DNA of 46,792 nt from an uncultured Candidatus Berkelbacteria bacterium (GTDB lineage Bacteria > Patescibacteriota > UBA1384 > CAJBMM01). Position 1 is the stretch's first letter, and each line of letters begins with the position of its first letter. A program made the translations under genes and the position numbers. The notes under the pieces are model-generated. The model had not been told where the DNA came from and made no database searches. It worked only from the letters and a program-made list of their open reading frames with translations. Shown here in pieces: positions 33,701 to 41,276 of the stretch. The stretch spans positions 1-46,792 of the forward strand of contig CAJBMM010000028.1 of the NCBI GenBank assembly GCA_903954185.1, in the 5' to 3' direction.

Positions 33701-33838
33701 AATCGATGGGGCAGCTCTTTCGCTCACGGTATTCGTGCTTGAAGGGGCAATTGACCTCAGATTGACCGAAAAACTGCGGTGGAATGCTAAATATTAAATT
33801 TATTATTAAGCAATCTCCAATTAATACCGCAGTTTTTT
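33701..33838 (+). ncRNA. Candidate small structured RNA 1 (about 140 nt)
   Basis: Bounded by the strong promoter at 33666-33694 and by a long terminator. The 5' half has GGGGCA twice, a CACG/CGTG hairpin (33725-33737) and ATTGACC twice. The 3' half is a two-part hairpin, AAAACTGCGGT/ACCGCAGTTTT outside and GGAATGCTAAATA/TATTAAGCAATCTCC inside, ending in six T. No coding frame fits. It matches no RNA family that I recognise: no SRP GGAAGGAAGCAGC-type loop and no tRNA-like ends. Confidence 0.6.
33769..33838 (+). terminator. Terminator of candidate RNA 1
   Basis: An 11 bp perfect outer stem (AAAACTGCGGT / ACCGCAGTTTT) encloses a second stem and is followed by TTTTTT ending at 33838. Confidence 0.75.
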
Positions 33839-33935
33839 GTGTCTAAAAATTTTAATAATATTTTTCAGCAGAGACAAAATATACAGCTAAAAGTATCAAT
33901 AATAACCCATACATCGAGGCTCAAGGTAGGGGGTC

Positions 33936-33964
33936 TTGACAAGGTTTAAAATGTATGCTAGTCT
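33936..33964 (+). promoter_or_regulatory. Promoter of candidate RNA 2
   Basis: Perfect TTGACA (33936-33941), a 17-base spacer, extended TG and a weaker TAGTCT -10 box (33959-33964). Confidence 0.6.
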
Positions 33965-33970
33965 GGAATA

Positions 33971-34418
33971 GTAGAGAGTAAAAGTACCTTAAAAATTGGG
34001 TCGCAAAGCAAGTCAGAAGTTTCGTAAGTAGTTAGTAGATCTCGTAAAATACACAGATTTTGGCAGGTATAGAAAAGTTACTCCGTAGTAAGTTAAAGGA
34101 GAAGTGAACAGTGCAAAAAGTACTGTCAGAAGGGCACAGAAGCAATAAATTGCAATTTAAAATTTTAAATTTAAAATTAAAAATTGATGTTTCTGCTCCC
34201 TTCTGACCAAAAGTTAGAGGGGCGCTGAAAGGTCAATAGTAGTTTTCTAAGGGAGGGGAGACAATGGACTAAACCATTGCCAAGGCTTATCTTTCTATTC
34301 TTTGTATAAAGAACTGAAGGAACTATGAGCTTGATAGTCAAAAAGTCGTTTTAGCAATAAAAAGGTATGGACTTAAAGTAAGTGCCTAATCCTTTAAAGC
34401 TTAACGGCTTTTTGTTTT
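33971..34418 (+). ncRNA. Candidate large structured RNA 2 (about 450 nt)
   Basis: Runs from the promoter at 33936 to a long hairpin whose arms AAAAAGTCGTT and AACGGCTTTTT end in a T-run near 34413. Inside are a hairpin with arms GTCAGAAGGG/CCCTTCTGAC (34128-34208) around a very AT-rich stem, a CAATGG/CCATTG hairpin (34262-34280) and many purine-rich single strands. All three frames are full of stops. It does not match tmRNA or RNase P RNA well enough to name. Exact ends are estimates. Confidence 0.5.
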
Positions 34419-34452
34419 GTTCAATTTGATGGACTGATAAGGTAAATTAAGC

Positions 34453-34458
34453 TAAAAT
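34453..34458 (+). promoter_or_regulatory. -10 box placed for a leaderless helicase transcript
   Basis: TAAAAT, exactly 7 bases before ATG 34466, with no ribosome site between. A loose TTGATG lies 20 bases further upstream. Confidence 0.45.
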
Positions 34459-34465
34459 ATGAAAC

Positions 34466-36358
34466 ATGTACGATATTTTAAGTGGTCTTAATCCAGCGCA
34501 AAAAGAGGCAGCCCAACACACCGAAGGGCCTGTTTTAATTTTGGCTGGGGCGGGTAGTGGCAAAACTAAAACATTAACGCATCGGCTAGCATATTTAATT
34601 GTGGAGAAGAAAATATCGCCCGAGCGAATTTTGGCTGTGACTTTTACTAATAAAGCCGCTACCGAGATGAAAGAAAGGATTACAAAATTACTTGATGGAA
34701 AGTACTATTTACCTTGGGTTGGCACGTTTCATTCAATATGTGTTCGATTACTGCGCAAAGAAGGTGAAGCAGTCGGACTTTTGAAGAACTTCATTATTTA
34801 TGATGATTACGATCAAAAACAAGTAATGAAAAGGGTAATTGCCGAGTTAAATTTGGATTCTAAACAATTTAATCCACAATCTTGTCTGGGGTTCATATCG
34901 GGTGCTAAAAACGAAATGATGGATCCTAATACTTATGAAAAGTACGCAAACAGCTTTTTTCAGGAACAAATAGTACAAATATATAAATTATACCAACGAA
35001 AACTGAGAGAAAATAATGCTGTAGATTTTGACGATATTCTTATGTTGACCGTCGAGGCACTGATGAAGGATTCAATCGTGTTAGAGCGTTATCAAAACCT
35101 ATTTATGTATATTTTAGTTGATGAATATCAAGATACAAATTCGGTCCAATACAAATTATGCAAATTACTAGCAGGAAAACGGGAGAATTTGTGCGTGGTG
35201 GGAGATGATTACCAGGCAATTTATTCATGGCGAGGCGCAAACTTTCGCAATATTTTGAATTTTGAAAAGGACTATCCGAATGCGTTCGTAGTCAAATTAG
35301 AGCAGAATTATCGTTCAACTAAAAACATTTTAGAAGGTGCAGATGCGATAATTAAAAAGAATATCAACCGCACCGAAAAAAACTTATGGACCGAAAATGA
35401 GGCTGGATCGCCAGTGATTATATATAAGGCAATTAACGAGATTGACGAGGCTGAGTTTATGGTTCAAGAGGCTAAATCTTTAGCGAGGTTATCGCGATAT
35501 GGTGGATATAAATCGATTGCCATTTTATATCGTACTAATGCCCAGTCTCGTATAGTTGAGGAGATGCTTTTAAATTGGAAAGTCCCGTATCGTATTTTTG
35601 GAGGAATTCGCTTTTACGAGAGAAAAGAAGTCAAAGACGCTCTTGCGTATTTACGTCTTGTTTCCAATTTAAAAGATACAGTTAGTTTGGAGCGCGTATT
35701 AAATGCGCCGACTCGCGGAATTGGAGACAAAAGTGTTGCGCTGATAGTGCGCGCCATGCCGAACGCGATAATAGAAAAAGATCATTGTATTGAAGGATTG
35801 ACGCCGAAGGCTCAAGCAAGTTTTAAAGAGTTTAAGGATGCCTTACTACTAAGCAGAGAGGAGTTTGAGCAGAGTCAAGATTTAGAAAAGCTACTTGATA
35901 ATTTAATGGAGAGAAGTGGCTATTTACGGTGGATTGATGACGGAACCCCTGAAGCACAAGCAAAGATCGAAAATATTCAAGAACTAAAATCGGTAATTGC
36001 TAAAGGGCAGTCGCTGGATGAATTTTTAGAAGGTGTAAGCCTAGTTTCGGATGTAGATAATTATGATAGCCAAACCGACGCCGTTACACTTATGACGCTG
36101 CATTCTTCAAAAGGACTAGAATTTCCTATTGTGTTTATATGTGGGATGGAAGAAGGAATCTTCCCGCATTCTCGGATTGGCTTTGACCCAAACGAGATAG
36201 AGGAAGAGCGACGTTTGTGCTACGTTGGGATTACTCGGGCAAAAGAACGTTTGTATTTATTGCATGCAGAGGAGCGTCGGTTATTTGGCTCACTCCAAAT
36301 CAACCCCCCGTCACGTTTTATTAACGATTTGCCTGAAGAAATTACGCAAACTCTGTGA
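34466..36358 (+). CDS. pcrA: UvrD/PcrA-type superfamily 1 DNA helicase
   Basis: 630 residues; unwinds DNA 3' to 5' in repair and replication restart. All helicase motifs are seen: Q/I LNPAQKEAAQ and AGAGSGKTKTLTHR, II VDEYQDTNSVQY, III GDDYQAIYSWRGA, IV QNYRSTKNIL, V TLHSSKGLEFPIVF, VI VGITRAKERLYL. It is shorter than the roughly 720 residues of many PcrA/UvrD proteins and ends soon after motif VI, so the C-terminal RNA polymerase-binding extension is absent. The start is ATG 34466, with a -10-like box 7 bases upstream and no ribosome site. Confidence 0.94.
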   Translation: MYDILSGLNPAQKEAAQHTEGPVLILAGAGSGKTKTLTHRLAYLIVEKKISPERILAVTFTNKAATEMKERITKLLDGKYYLPWVGTFHSICVRLLRKEGEAVGLLKNFIIYDDYDQKQVMKRVIAELNLDSKQFNPQSCLGFISGAKNEMMDPNTYEKYANSFFQEQIVQIYKLYQRKLRENNAVDFDDILMLTVEALMKDSIVLERYQNLFMYILVDEYQDTNSVQYKLCKLLAGKRENLCVVGDDYQAIYSWRGANFRNILNFEKDYPNAFVVKLEQNYRSTKNILEGADAIIKKNINRTEKNLWTENEAGSPVIIYKAINEIDEAEFMVQEAKSLARLSRYGGYKSIAILYRTNAQSRIVEEMLLNWKVPYRIFGGIRFYERKEVKDALAYLRLVSNLKDTVSLERVLNAPTRGIGDKSVALIVRAMPNAIIEKDHCIEGLTPKAQASFKEFKDALLLSREEFEQSQDLEKLLDNLMERSGYLRWIDDGTPEAQAKIENIQELKSVIAKGQSLDEFLEGVSLVSDVDNYDSQTDAVTLMTLHSSKGLEFPIVFICGMEEGIFPHSRIGFDPNEIEEERRLCYVGITRAKERLYLLHAEERRLFGSLQINPPSRFINDLPEEITQTL

Positions 36359-36402
36359 TAAAATAGGAAAGACGTCAATACATACAGATCGGGTACATTA
36401 AT

Positions 36403-36511
36403 GTCATTTCGAGTTCTGTGAGAAATCCCGTCATATCGGCAAAAGCGGGACCTCTCACCCCGCTCAGCGGGGTATTCGGGACGCTTAGCGTTTCACCGAG
36501 TTCGAGATGAC
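36403..36511. repeat. Palindromic intergenic repeat (GTCAT/ATGAC type)
   Basis: Begins GTCATTTCGAGTTCTGTGAG and ends CACCGAGTTCGAGATGAC, with a strong inner hairpin CCCCGCTCAGCGGGG. It fills the gap between the helicase gene and the next gene. Confidence 0.8.
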
Positions 36512-36537
36512 AAACAAAAATGTATCCATGTAGCTCT

Positions 36538-37530
36538 ATGGGAGGAAGTATAACGGTAAAAGTCAAAATTATTTTTGTTTTAGCTGCGGCATTTATATTA
36601 GTAGTACTGGTTGGTGTATTTATTTATACGCGACCTGATTATACATTTGTTGTAAAACCTGACTTGCGTTATTTGGTTATGGATGTGAGCCCAGATAGCG
36701 CACATTTTGTGACTGAAAGTGTAATCTTGTCTTATACGGATAATATCGGTGTCATCTTAAATTCCAATGGATTCACAATTTTTCCAGAAGATATTATTAA
36801 GAGCACTCCTGATAGAAACATGTTACTTGGTGGTCAAATTGAGATCACACGTGCTCCGCAAATTAATATTATAGATGGTAAAAGAACAAAGAAAGTTCAC
36901 AGTTGGGCAAAAACTGTCGCAGATCTTTTGACAGAAAAGGGGGTTCCGGAGATAGGTAAGGCTGATGAAATAGACAAGCAAATGGGCGATCCAATTGTTC
37001 ATGATATGACTATAATTATTGTGCGTGTGCAAGAAACTGATATTTCAGTAACAGAAGTCATTAATTATAAGACAATTACTAAAGATGATTCGTCGCGATA
37101 TCGAGGCGAGGCAGACGAGGTGCAACAAGTAGGAAAAAATGGCCAAAAAGTTTATACGTATCATGTTCGTCGCGAAGATGGAGAAGAGGTAAGTCGCAAA
37201 CTCACCAAAACCGATATAACGGTTGCGGTTGATAAAATTATTTTACATCCAACAAAATTAAAAATTGGACGAGTTCAGAATGGAAATGCCACTTGGTATA
37301 AATCTAAATATCAAGCAGCGTCGAACACGCTTAAAAGAGGCACAAATGTGCGCGTTAGCAACCCGTCGAACGGTAAAACAATTATCATTCAAATTCAAGA
37401 TTATATGGAAAACGACGGTAGCGATGGGAGAAGGGTAATAATTGATCTTCATCCAGATTATTTTGGGCAATTAGGGTATACTTTAGGTATGGGTGTGGTA
37501 CCGATAAAAGTAGAGGAAATTCTTAATTAG
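36538..37530 (+). CDS. Cell wall protein with YabE-like, G5 and RlpA-like domains
   Basis: About 330 residues. One N-terminal membrane helix (VKIIFVLAAAFILVVLVGVFIY) anchors an exported protein. Two YabE/DUF348-like segments (SVILSYTDNIGVILNSNGF; KKVHSWAKTVADLLTEKG), a G5 domain (about 165-235: DISVTEVINYKTITKDDS, GQKVYTYHVRREDGEE) and a C-terminal RlpA-like double-psi barrel follow. The last has GNATWY, TLKRGTNVRVSNPSNGKT and VIIDLHPDYFGQLG. This layout is that of peptidoglycan-active proteins (resuscitation factor-like or lytic). The start is unclear: ATG 36520 and 36538 lack ribosome sites, while GGAGG at 36541-36545 points to ATA 36550 or ACG 36553. Confidence 0.85.
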   Translation: MGGSITVKVKIIFVLAAAFILVVLVGVFIYTRPDYTFVVKPDLRYLVMDVSPDSAHFVTESVILSYTDNIGVILNSNGFTIFPEDIIKSTPDRNMLLGGQIEITRAPQINIIDGKRTKKVHSWAKTVADLLTEKGVPEIGKADEIDKQMGDPIVHDMTIIIVRVQETDISVTEVINYKTITKDDSSRYRGEADEVQQVGKNGQKVYTYHVRREDGEEVSRKLTKTDITVAVDKIILHPTKLKIGRVQNGNATWYKSKYQAASNTLKRGTNVRVSNPSNGKTIIIQIQDYMENDGSDGRRVIIDLHPDYFGQLGYTLGMGVVPIKVEEILN

Positions 37531-37532
37531 CA

Positions 37533-37596
37533 GTCGTTCTGGCTTGGCCAGAATCGTGCATTTTGGATTATAAGATCCTGATCGAGCCAGGATGAC
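37533..37596. repeat. Palindromic repeat between cell wall gene and rsmA
   Basis: Starts GTCGTTCTGGCTTGGCCAGAA (a hairpin TTCTGGC/GCCAGAA) and ends GATCGAGCCAGGATGAC. It may also serve as a terminator for the upstream gene. Confidence 0.65.
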
Positions 37597-37638
37597 AGTA
37601 AGAGCCGTAATGCCAATAATTAATACGTAAGGAGTGCA

Positions 37639-38439
37639 ATGTCTCGACAAAAATTAGGACAACATTTTTTACACGACGAGAGCGTACTAGATGCGATTAT
37701 TTCGGCATATTGCCCCACCCTAGGTGAGTTGATTGTAGAAGTTGGTCCTGGTAAAGGAGCTCTTACAGAGAAACTTTTATTATTGGATCAGAAAGTTATT
37801 GGGGTTGAGTGGGATGAGGAAATGCTAGCAGTACTGCGACAAAAGTATTCCAAAGACCAAAATTTAATATTAGAGCACGCAGATATTCGTCATTTTAATT
37901 TAATCAATTTTATTGACGGAATTGGGTATTCGGATTATTCGATTGTGGCTAATTTGCCATATTATTTGTCCGCATATTTTATGCGACAACTGTTTGAGTA
38001 TTCGCGGTTGCCACGTCAGGCGATATTACTGATTCAAAAAGAGGTTGCCGAAAGGGTTATAGCAAAACCCGGAACTAAAACACGCAGCACCCTGTCTGTT
38101 TTAGCGCAAGTTTACTCCAGTCCAAAAATAAATTTAATAGTACCACCCACTTCTTTTACACCTCCGCCACAAGTGGAAAGCGCTGTAGTCTCGTTCGAAA
38201 AAATTAAAAACCCATTTGTTAATAAAACCCAAGAAAAGAACTTTTTTCGCGTGGTCAAATCTGGTTTTTCATCAAAACGTAAAACTTTATTAAATTCACT
38301 ATCGGCTGGCTTGCACATGGAAAGGGACGAGATTGCCCAAATATTGCAAAATGTAGCAATTGATGCTAATTTGCGCGCAGAGAGTATTAGCGTAGACCAG
38401 TGGTTTAAACTAGAAGCGGAAATATATAAGGAGAAGTAA
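37639..38439 (+). CDS. rsmA: 16S rRNA (adenine1518-N6/adenine1519-N6) dimethyltransferase
   Basis: 266 residues. Dimethylates two adjacent adenines in helix 45 of 16S rRNA. It shows LGQHFLHDESVLDAI, SAM motif I VEVGPGKGALTEKLL, GVEWDEEM, and motif IV NLPYYLSAYFMRQL. AAGGAG lies 6 bases before the ATG. The last base of its stop is the first base of rsmI (TAATG), so the two rRNA methyltransferases are translationally coupled. Confidence 0.96.
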   Translation: MSRQKLGQHFLHDESVLDAIISAYCPTLGELIVEVGPGKGALTEKLLLLDQKVIGVEWDEEMLAVLRQKYSKDQNLILEHADIRHFNLINFIDGIGYSDYSIVANLPYYLSAYFMRQLFEYSRLPRQAILLIQKEVAERVIAKPGTKTRSTLSVLAQVYSSPKINLIVPPTSFTPPPQVESAVVSFEKIKNPFVNKTQEKNFFRVVKSGFSSKRKTLLNSLSAGLHMERDEIAQILQNVAIDANLRAESISVDQWFKLEAEIYKEK

Positions 38440-39098
38440 TGTTATATGTGGTAGCTACTCCAATCGGGAATTTGGGTGATATTTCGATGCGCGCAAAAGA
38501 AGTATTAATTGCATCTAAATATATTGCCTGTGAAGATACCCGCCATAGTAAAATATTATTAGAAAGTATTGGGGCAAAGGGCAGGGCAATATCGTTTCAT
38601 GCACATTCTGGGCAGCTAAAGTTTGAACAAATTCTAGATTTGTTGGTTGCTGGTGAAGACGTAGCATTAATCTCTGATGCTGGTACCCCGGCAATCTCGG
38701 ACCCGGGCGGAAAACTGATCGAACTCGCACATCAAAATGACATTATTATTAGCCCCATTCCTGGGCCTTCATCGGTAATAACTGCACTTTCGGTGGCCGG
38801 GTTTGAGGCGGATCAATTTATTTATTATGGTTACTTACCAAAGAAAAAAGGTAAGCAGACAATGCTCAAAGAGATATCTGAGCAAAAGATGACCTCGGTT
38901 ATTTTTGAAAGTCCACATAGAATTGAGCGCACATTTCAAGATTTAGCTACTTTGCTTGCCCCAGAACGTCGCATTTGCATTTGCCGAGAGTTAACCAAAA
39001 AATTTGAAGAAATTATCTGTGATAGCATTTCGAATATCGAATTTGATAAAATAAAACCATTAGGAGAGTTTGTTATTGTGATAGAAGGAATAAAATGA
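38439..39098 (+). CDS. rsmI: 16S rRNA (cytidine1402-2'-O)-methyltransferase
   Basis: 219 residues. Tetrapyrrole methylase fold: LYVVATPIGNLGDISMRA, ACEDTRHSKILLE, LISDAGTPAISDPGG, SPIPGPSSVITALSVAGF and YGYLPKKKG are all family blocks. It modifies C1402 in the decoding centre. The ending is short, without the extra C-terminal domain of longer homologues. It overlaps rsmA by one base and the Fic gene by four. Confidence 0.95.
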   Translation: MLYVVATPIGNLGDISMRAKEVLIASKYIACEDTRHSKILLESIGAKGRAISFHAHSGQLKFEQILDLLVAGEDVALISDAGTPAISDPGGKLIELAHQNDIIISPIPGPSSVITALSVAGFEADQFIYYGYLPKKKGKQTMLKEISEQKMTSVIFESPHRIERTFQDLATLLAPERRICICRELTKKFEEIICDSISNIEFDKIKPLGEFVIVIEGIK

Positions 39099-40150
39099 TC
39101 GAGGGATTTATTAGTGCCCCACAATATAAATTGAGCGCAAGTATTATACGATCTATTGCGCGAGCCGAACGTGCTCAAGGCATTATTGATGCTTCGCCAT
39201 TATTGCCAGTGCGCGAGCGTGAGTTGCGACATGAAGCCATGTTGGCAACTATTCATGCATCAACTCATATCGAAGGAAATATATTGGGTTTGGGTGCGGT
39301 TGAGCGTATTTTGGCGGGTGAAAATGTTACGGCTCGCCAGCGCGACGTGCAAGAAATCATTAATTATCGCCATGTTTTAGATTATGTCGAAAAGGTTTAT
39401 CGCGATACGCGGCATCCATTTAGTGATGTGATGATTCGTGAGTTTCACAAAGTATTAATGCGCGAATTGCTATCTGGCGACCAACTTGGAGAATTTAGGG
39501 CTGTGCAAAATTATATTGTAGATACTAGAACCGGCCGTACTATTTATACGCCACCGCCTGTTAAGGACGTACCACACTTGATGCTTAAAATGACTGATTG
39601 GATTAACAGCATCAAACCAGAAAGTTGCCATCCTATTATCAAGGCCGCATTAACCCACTATATGATGGAGGCGATTCATCCGTTTGTAGATGGTAATGGG
39701 CGTGTGGGTAGGGTGGTTTCGATGTTCTTATTGTATCGTGATGGCTACGATACGCGTCGTTTATTTTCTCTCGAAGAGTATTATGATCGAAACGCTAAAG
39801 TATATTATGAATCGCTGCAGTCCGTCCTCCGTTCACGCGGTGATTCCACACTATGGGTTGAATATTTCGCGCAAGGATTTGCTGAGCAAATAGAAGAAGT
39901 AGCTGAAAAAATAAAGCAGTATTTACAAGGTGAAAAAGATAGAGCAAAATTCTCGCGGCACGAACTTAATAAAAGGCAATATGAGGCTGTACGTTGGATG
40001 CAACATCGTGGTTCTATTACCGCCGCAGATTATGCCGAACAGTTTAAAGTATCTAAAAGAACAGCCAATTATGATCTATCAGATTTATTAGGCAAAGGTG
40101 TCGCCAAACAAGAGGGCGAATCCCGCGCCTCTAAGTTCAAATTAGTTTGA
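39095..40150 (+). CDS. Fic-domain protein with C-terminal winged helix
   Basis: 351 residues. A Fic-N helical domain is followed by the catalytic Fic motif HPFVDGNGRVGR (195-206), intact for AMP transfer to target proteins. The inhibitory helix motif STHIEGN (56-62, consensus [S/T]xxxE[G/N]) precedes the core, which places it in the self-inhibited class II. Residues about 285-351 form a winged-helix domain (SITAADYAEQFKVSKRTANYDLSDLL). There is no antitoxin gene. It is coupled to rsmI by an ATGA overlap, an unusual neighbour for Fic; a link to translation is possible but unproven. Protein target unknown. Confidence 0.92.
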   Translation: MIEGFISAPQYKLSASIIRSIARAERAQGIIDASPLLPVRERELRHEAMLATIHASTHIEGNILGLGAVERILAGENVTARQRDVQEIINYRHVLDYVEKVYRDTRHPFSDVMIREFHKVLMRELLSGDQLGEFRAVQNYIVDTRTGRTIYTPPPVKDVPHLMLKMTDWINSIKPESCHPIIKAALTHYMMEAIHPFVDGNGRVGRVVSMFLLYRDGYDTRRLFSLEEYYDRNAKVYYESLQSVLRSRGDSTLWVEYFAQGFAEQIEEVAEKIKQYLQGEKDRAKFSRHELNKRQYEAVRWMQHRGSITAADYAEQFKVSKRTANYDLSDLLGKGVAKQEGESRASKFKLV

Positions 40151-40170
40151 CAAAAAGTCCCTCCCAACAT

Positions 40171-40195
40171 GTCATCTCGAGCTCGGCGAGAGATC
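40171..40195 (+). repeat. Left half of a split palindromic repeat
   Basis: GTCATCTCGA (40171-40180) and GGCGAGAGATC (40185-40195) are exact inverse complements of TCGAGATGAC (41267-41276) and GATCTCTCGCC (41245-41255). The halves, about 1050 bases apart, enclose the GC-rich gene. Confidence 0.75.
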
Positions 40196-40258
40196 CCTGC
40201 AGGTTCAGTACCGAGCCTATTCACATTAAGCGAGCTAGACTAATGTACTATTTAAGTA

Positions 40259-40288
40259 TATAATAACTACGAAAGTGGCACCTTGCCA
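40259..40288 (+). promoter_or_regulatory. Promoter and leader hairpin of the GC-rich orphan gene
   Basis: TATAAT at 40259-40264 is followed by a small perfect hairpin GTGGCA/TGCCAC (40274-40288) and a roughly 90-base leader. The -35 region is unclear. Confidence 0.4.
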
Positions 40289-40375
40289 CAATCCCCACTA
40301 CAGTAAGGCCATTTAAGGTAAGATTGGACCAAAGGTTCAACGCCTTCTGAACTGGGTACGAAAGGAACATCTTGC

Positions 40376-41080
40376 ATGAGCGCAAGATCGACCAAGCCTG
40401 TCAGCGACGCAGCAACTCGGCATTTGGCTGAGGTGATCGCTGGCCCCACGATCGGAGCGTTAGGGCTGTCTGCAGTGCAAGCCGATGCTCTGAAGGGGAA
40501 CCCATACGCTATTGCAGCAGTACGGGAAGCAATAACCTTGGAGCTCGGGGAAGCTATCCGCCCGTTCATTCCTGTTCAGGTTCCGCGCGCGTCCGATGAT
40601 CTACGGTCAGAGCGTGTGACTCGGCACCTTTTACTGGGGCTGTTCCAAGAAGCTGGGGTACGCATTCTGTGCAATGACCTAAGGCATGCCAGCTTCGGAA
40701 CCGAGATTGACGAACCGGTCCGACTGGATTACATTCTGCTACCAGCTGAGGTCGATGCCATTTTCGCCAAGATGGACTCTGGCGAATTGCCATGGAATCG
40801 GTCTAAAGTGGATCAGCAAGTGCACTTCGGCGGCTCAATCATGGGTGCAGTGGGTGTCCTGATGTCCTTGTATACCTATGTAGAAGCGCGCAAGATACTG
40901 CCCCGACCCGATTGTCGCTGGGAAGTCCGTTGTTCGGAAGCATACCAAGATCACTACACGTACAAGGTTGCCTACAGCCAGAAGGACGGGCTTTGCGTGA
41001 CCTACTACTACCAAGAGCCATACGCGATCACTTGCGCATTTCCCGCAAGAGGTAGCGCTTCTCTGAGTGCTGGTGCCTAG
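40376..41080 (+). CDS. GC-rich orphan protein of unknown function
   Basis: 234 residues with no domain that I recognise. The N-terminal third is Ala-rich and helical (AATRHLAEVIAGPTIGALGL). The middle holds a possible helix pair (HLLLGLFQEAGVRILCNDLRH). A weakly hydrophobic stretch (SIMGAVGVLMSLYTYVEA) precedes a beta-rich, Tyr- and Cys-containing C-terminus (WEVRCSEAYQDHYTYKVAYS, LCVTYYYQEPYAITCAF). No signal peptide. Bases 40441-40500 hold 37 G or C of 60, against 21 of 60 in 39901-39960 of the Fic gene, so the gene is foreign. A ribosome site AAAGGA lies 10 bases before the ATG. It has its own promoter and terminator and lies between split repeat halves: a self-contained inserted unit. Confidence 0.75.
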   Translation: MSARSTKPVSDAATRHLAEVIAGPTIGALGLSAVQADALKGNPYAIAAVREAITLELGEAIRPFIPVQVPRASDDLRSERVTRHLLLGLFQEAGVRILCNDLRHASFGTEIDEPVRLDYILLPAEVDAIFAKMDSGELPWNRSKVDQQVHFGGSIMGAVGVLMSLYTYVEARKILPRPDCRWEVRCSEAYQDHYTYKVAYSQKDGLCVTYYYQEPYAITCAFPARGSASLSAGA

Positions 41081-41107
41081 TACGGCCATGTGCTAGTGCC
41101 ATTCGAT

Positions 41108-41144
41108 GGGCGCCTGCTATCCAGCAGGCGCCCGAATTGTTTTT
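41108..41144 (+). terminator. Terminator of the GC-rich orphan gene
   Basis: A perfect 11 bp stem GGGCGCCTGCT / AGCAGGCGCCC (41108-41133, loop ATCC) followed by GAATTGTTTTT. It is much more GC-rich than other terminators here, in keeping with the gene. Confidence 0.85.
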
Positions 41145-41244
41145 AGAGGGGGTGTTATTAGGCAGTTTGAGATTATTTGTGGTATAAATAGGGAGAATGA
41201 AATATAAAGTTCGCGTGTAATTATGCATTTGCCAACCTTGACGA

Positions 41245-41276
41245 GATCTCTCGCCGCCAAGCGGTGTCGAGATGAC
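41245..41276 (-). repeat. Right half of a split palindromic repeat
   Basis: Inverse partner of 40171-40195: GATCTCTCGCC then TCGAGATGAC at the outer end. Joined, the halves would form a typical GTCAT...ATGAC element such as 36403-36511. Confidence 0.75.

Larger units (their letters stand above)
33656..34465. other. 810-base intergenic region with two candidate RNAs
   Basis: No open frame of interest on either strand. It contains two sigma-70-like promoters (33666-33694 and 33936-33964), a long terminator hairpin (33769-33838), a second terminator-like hairpin ending at 34418, a long AT-rich hairpin at 34128-34208, and a leaderless-type promoter for the helicase gene at 34466. Confidence 0.7.

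Noticed and set aside
33971-34418. RNase P RNA
   Set aside because: AAAGTACCTT near the 5' end could pair with AAGGCTT in AAGGCTTAT, like helix P4 with its bulge. However, GAGGAAAGTCC and the other conserved blocks are absent, and about 90 bases follow where the RNA should close. The likeness is too weak to name.
33701-34418. tmRNA in one or both candidate RNAs
   Set aside because: No tRNA-Ala-like ends, no GGTTCGA-type T-arm and no plausible tag frame.
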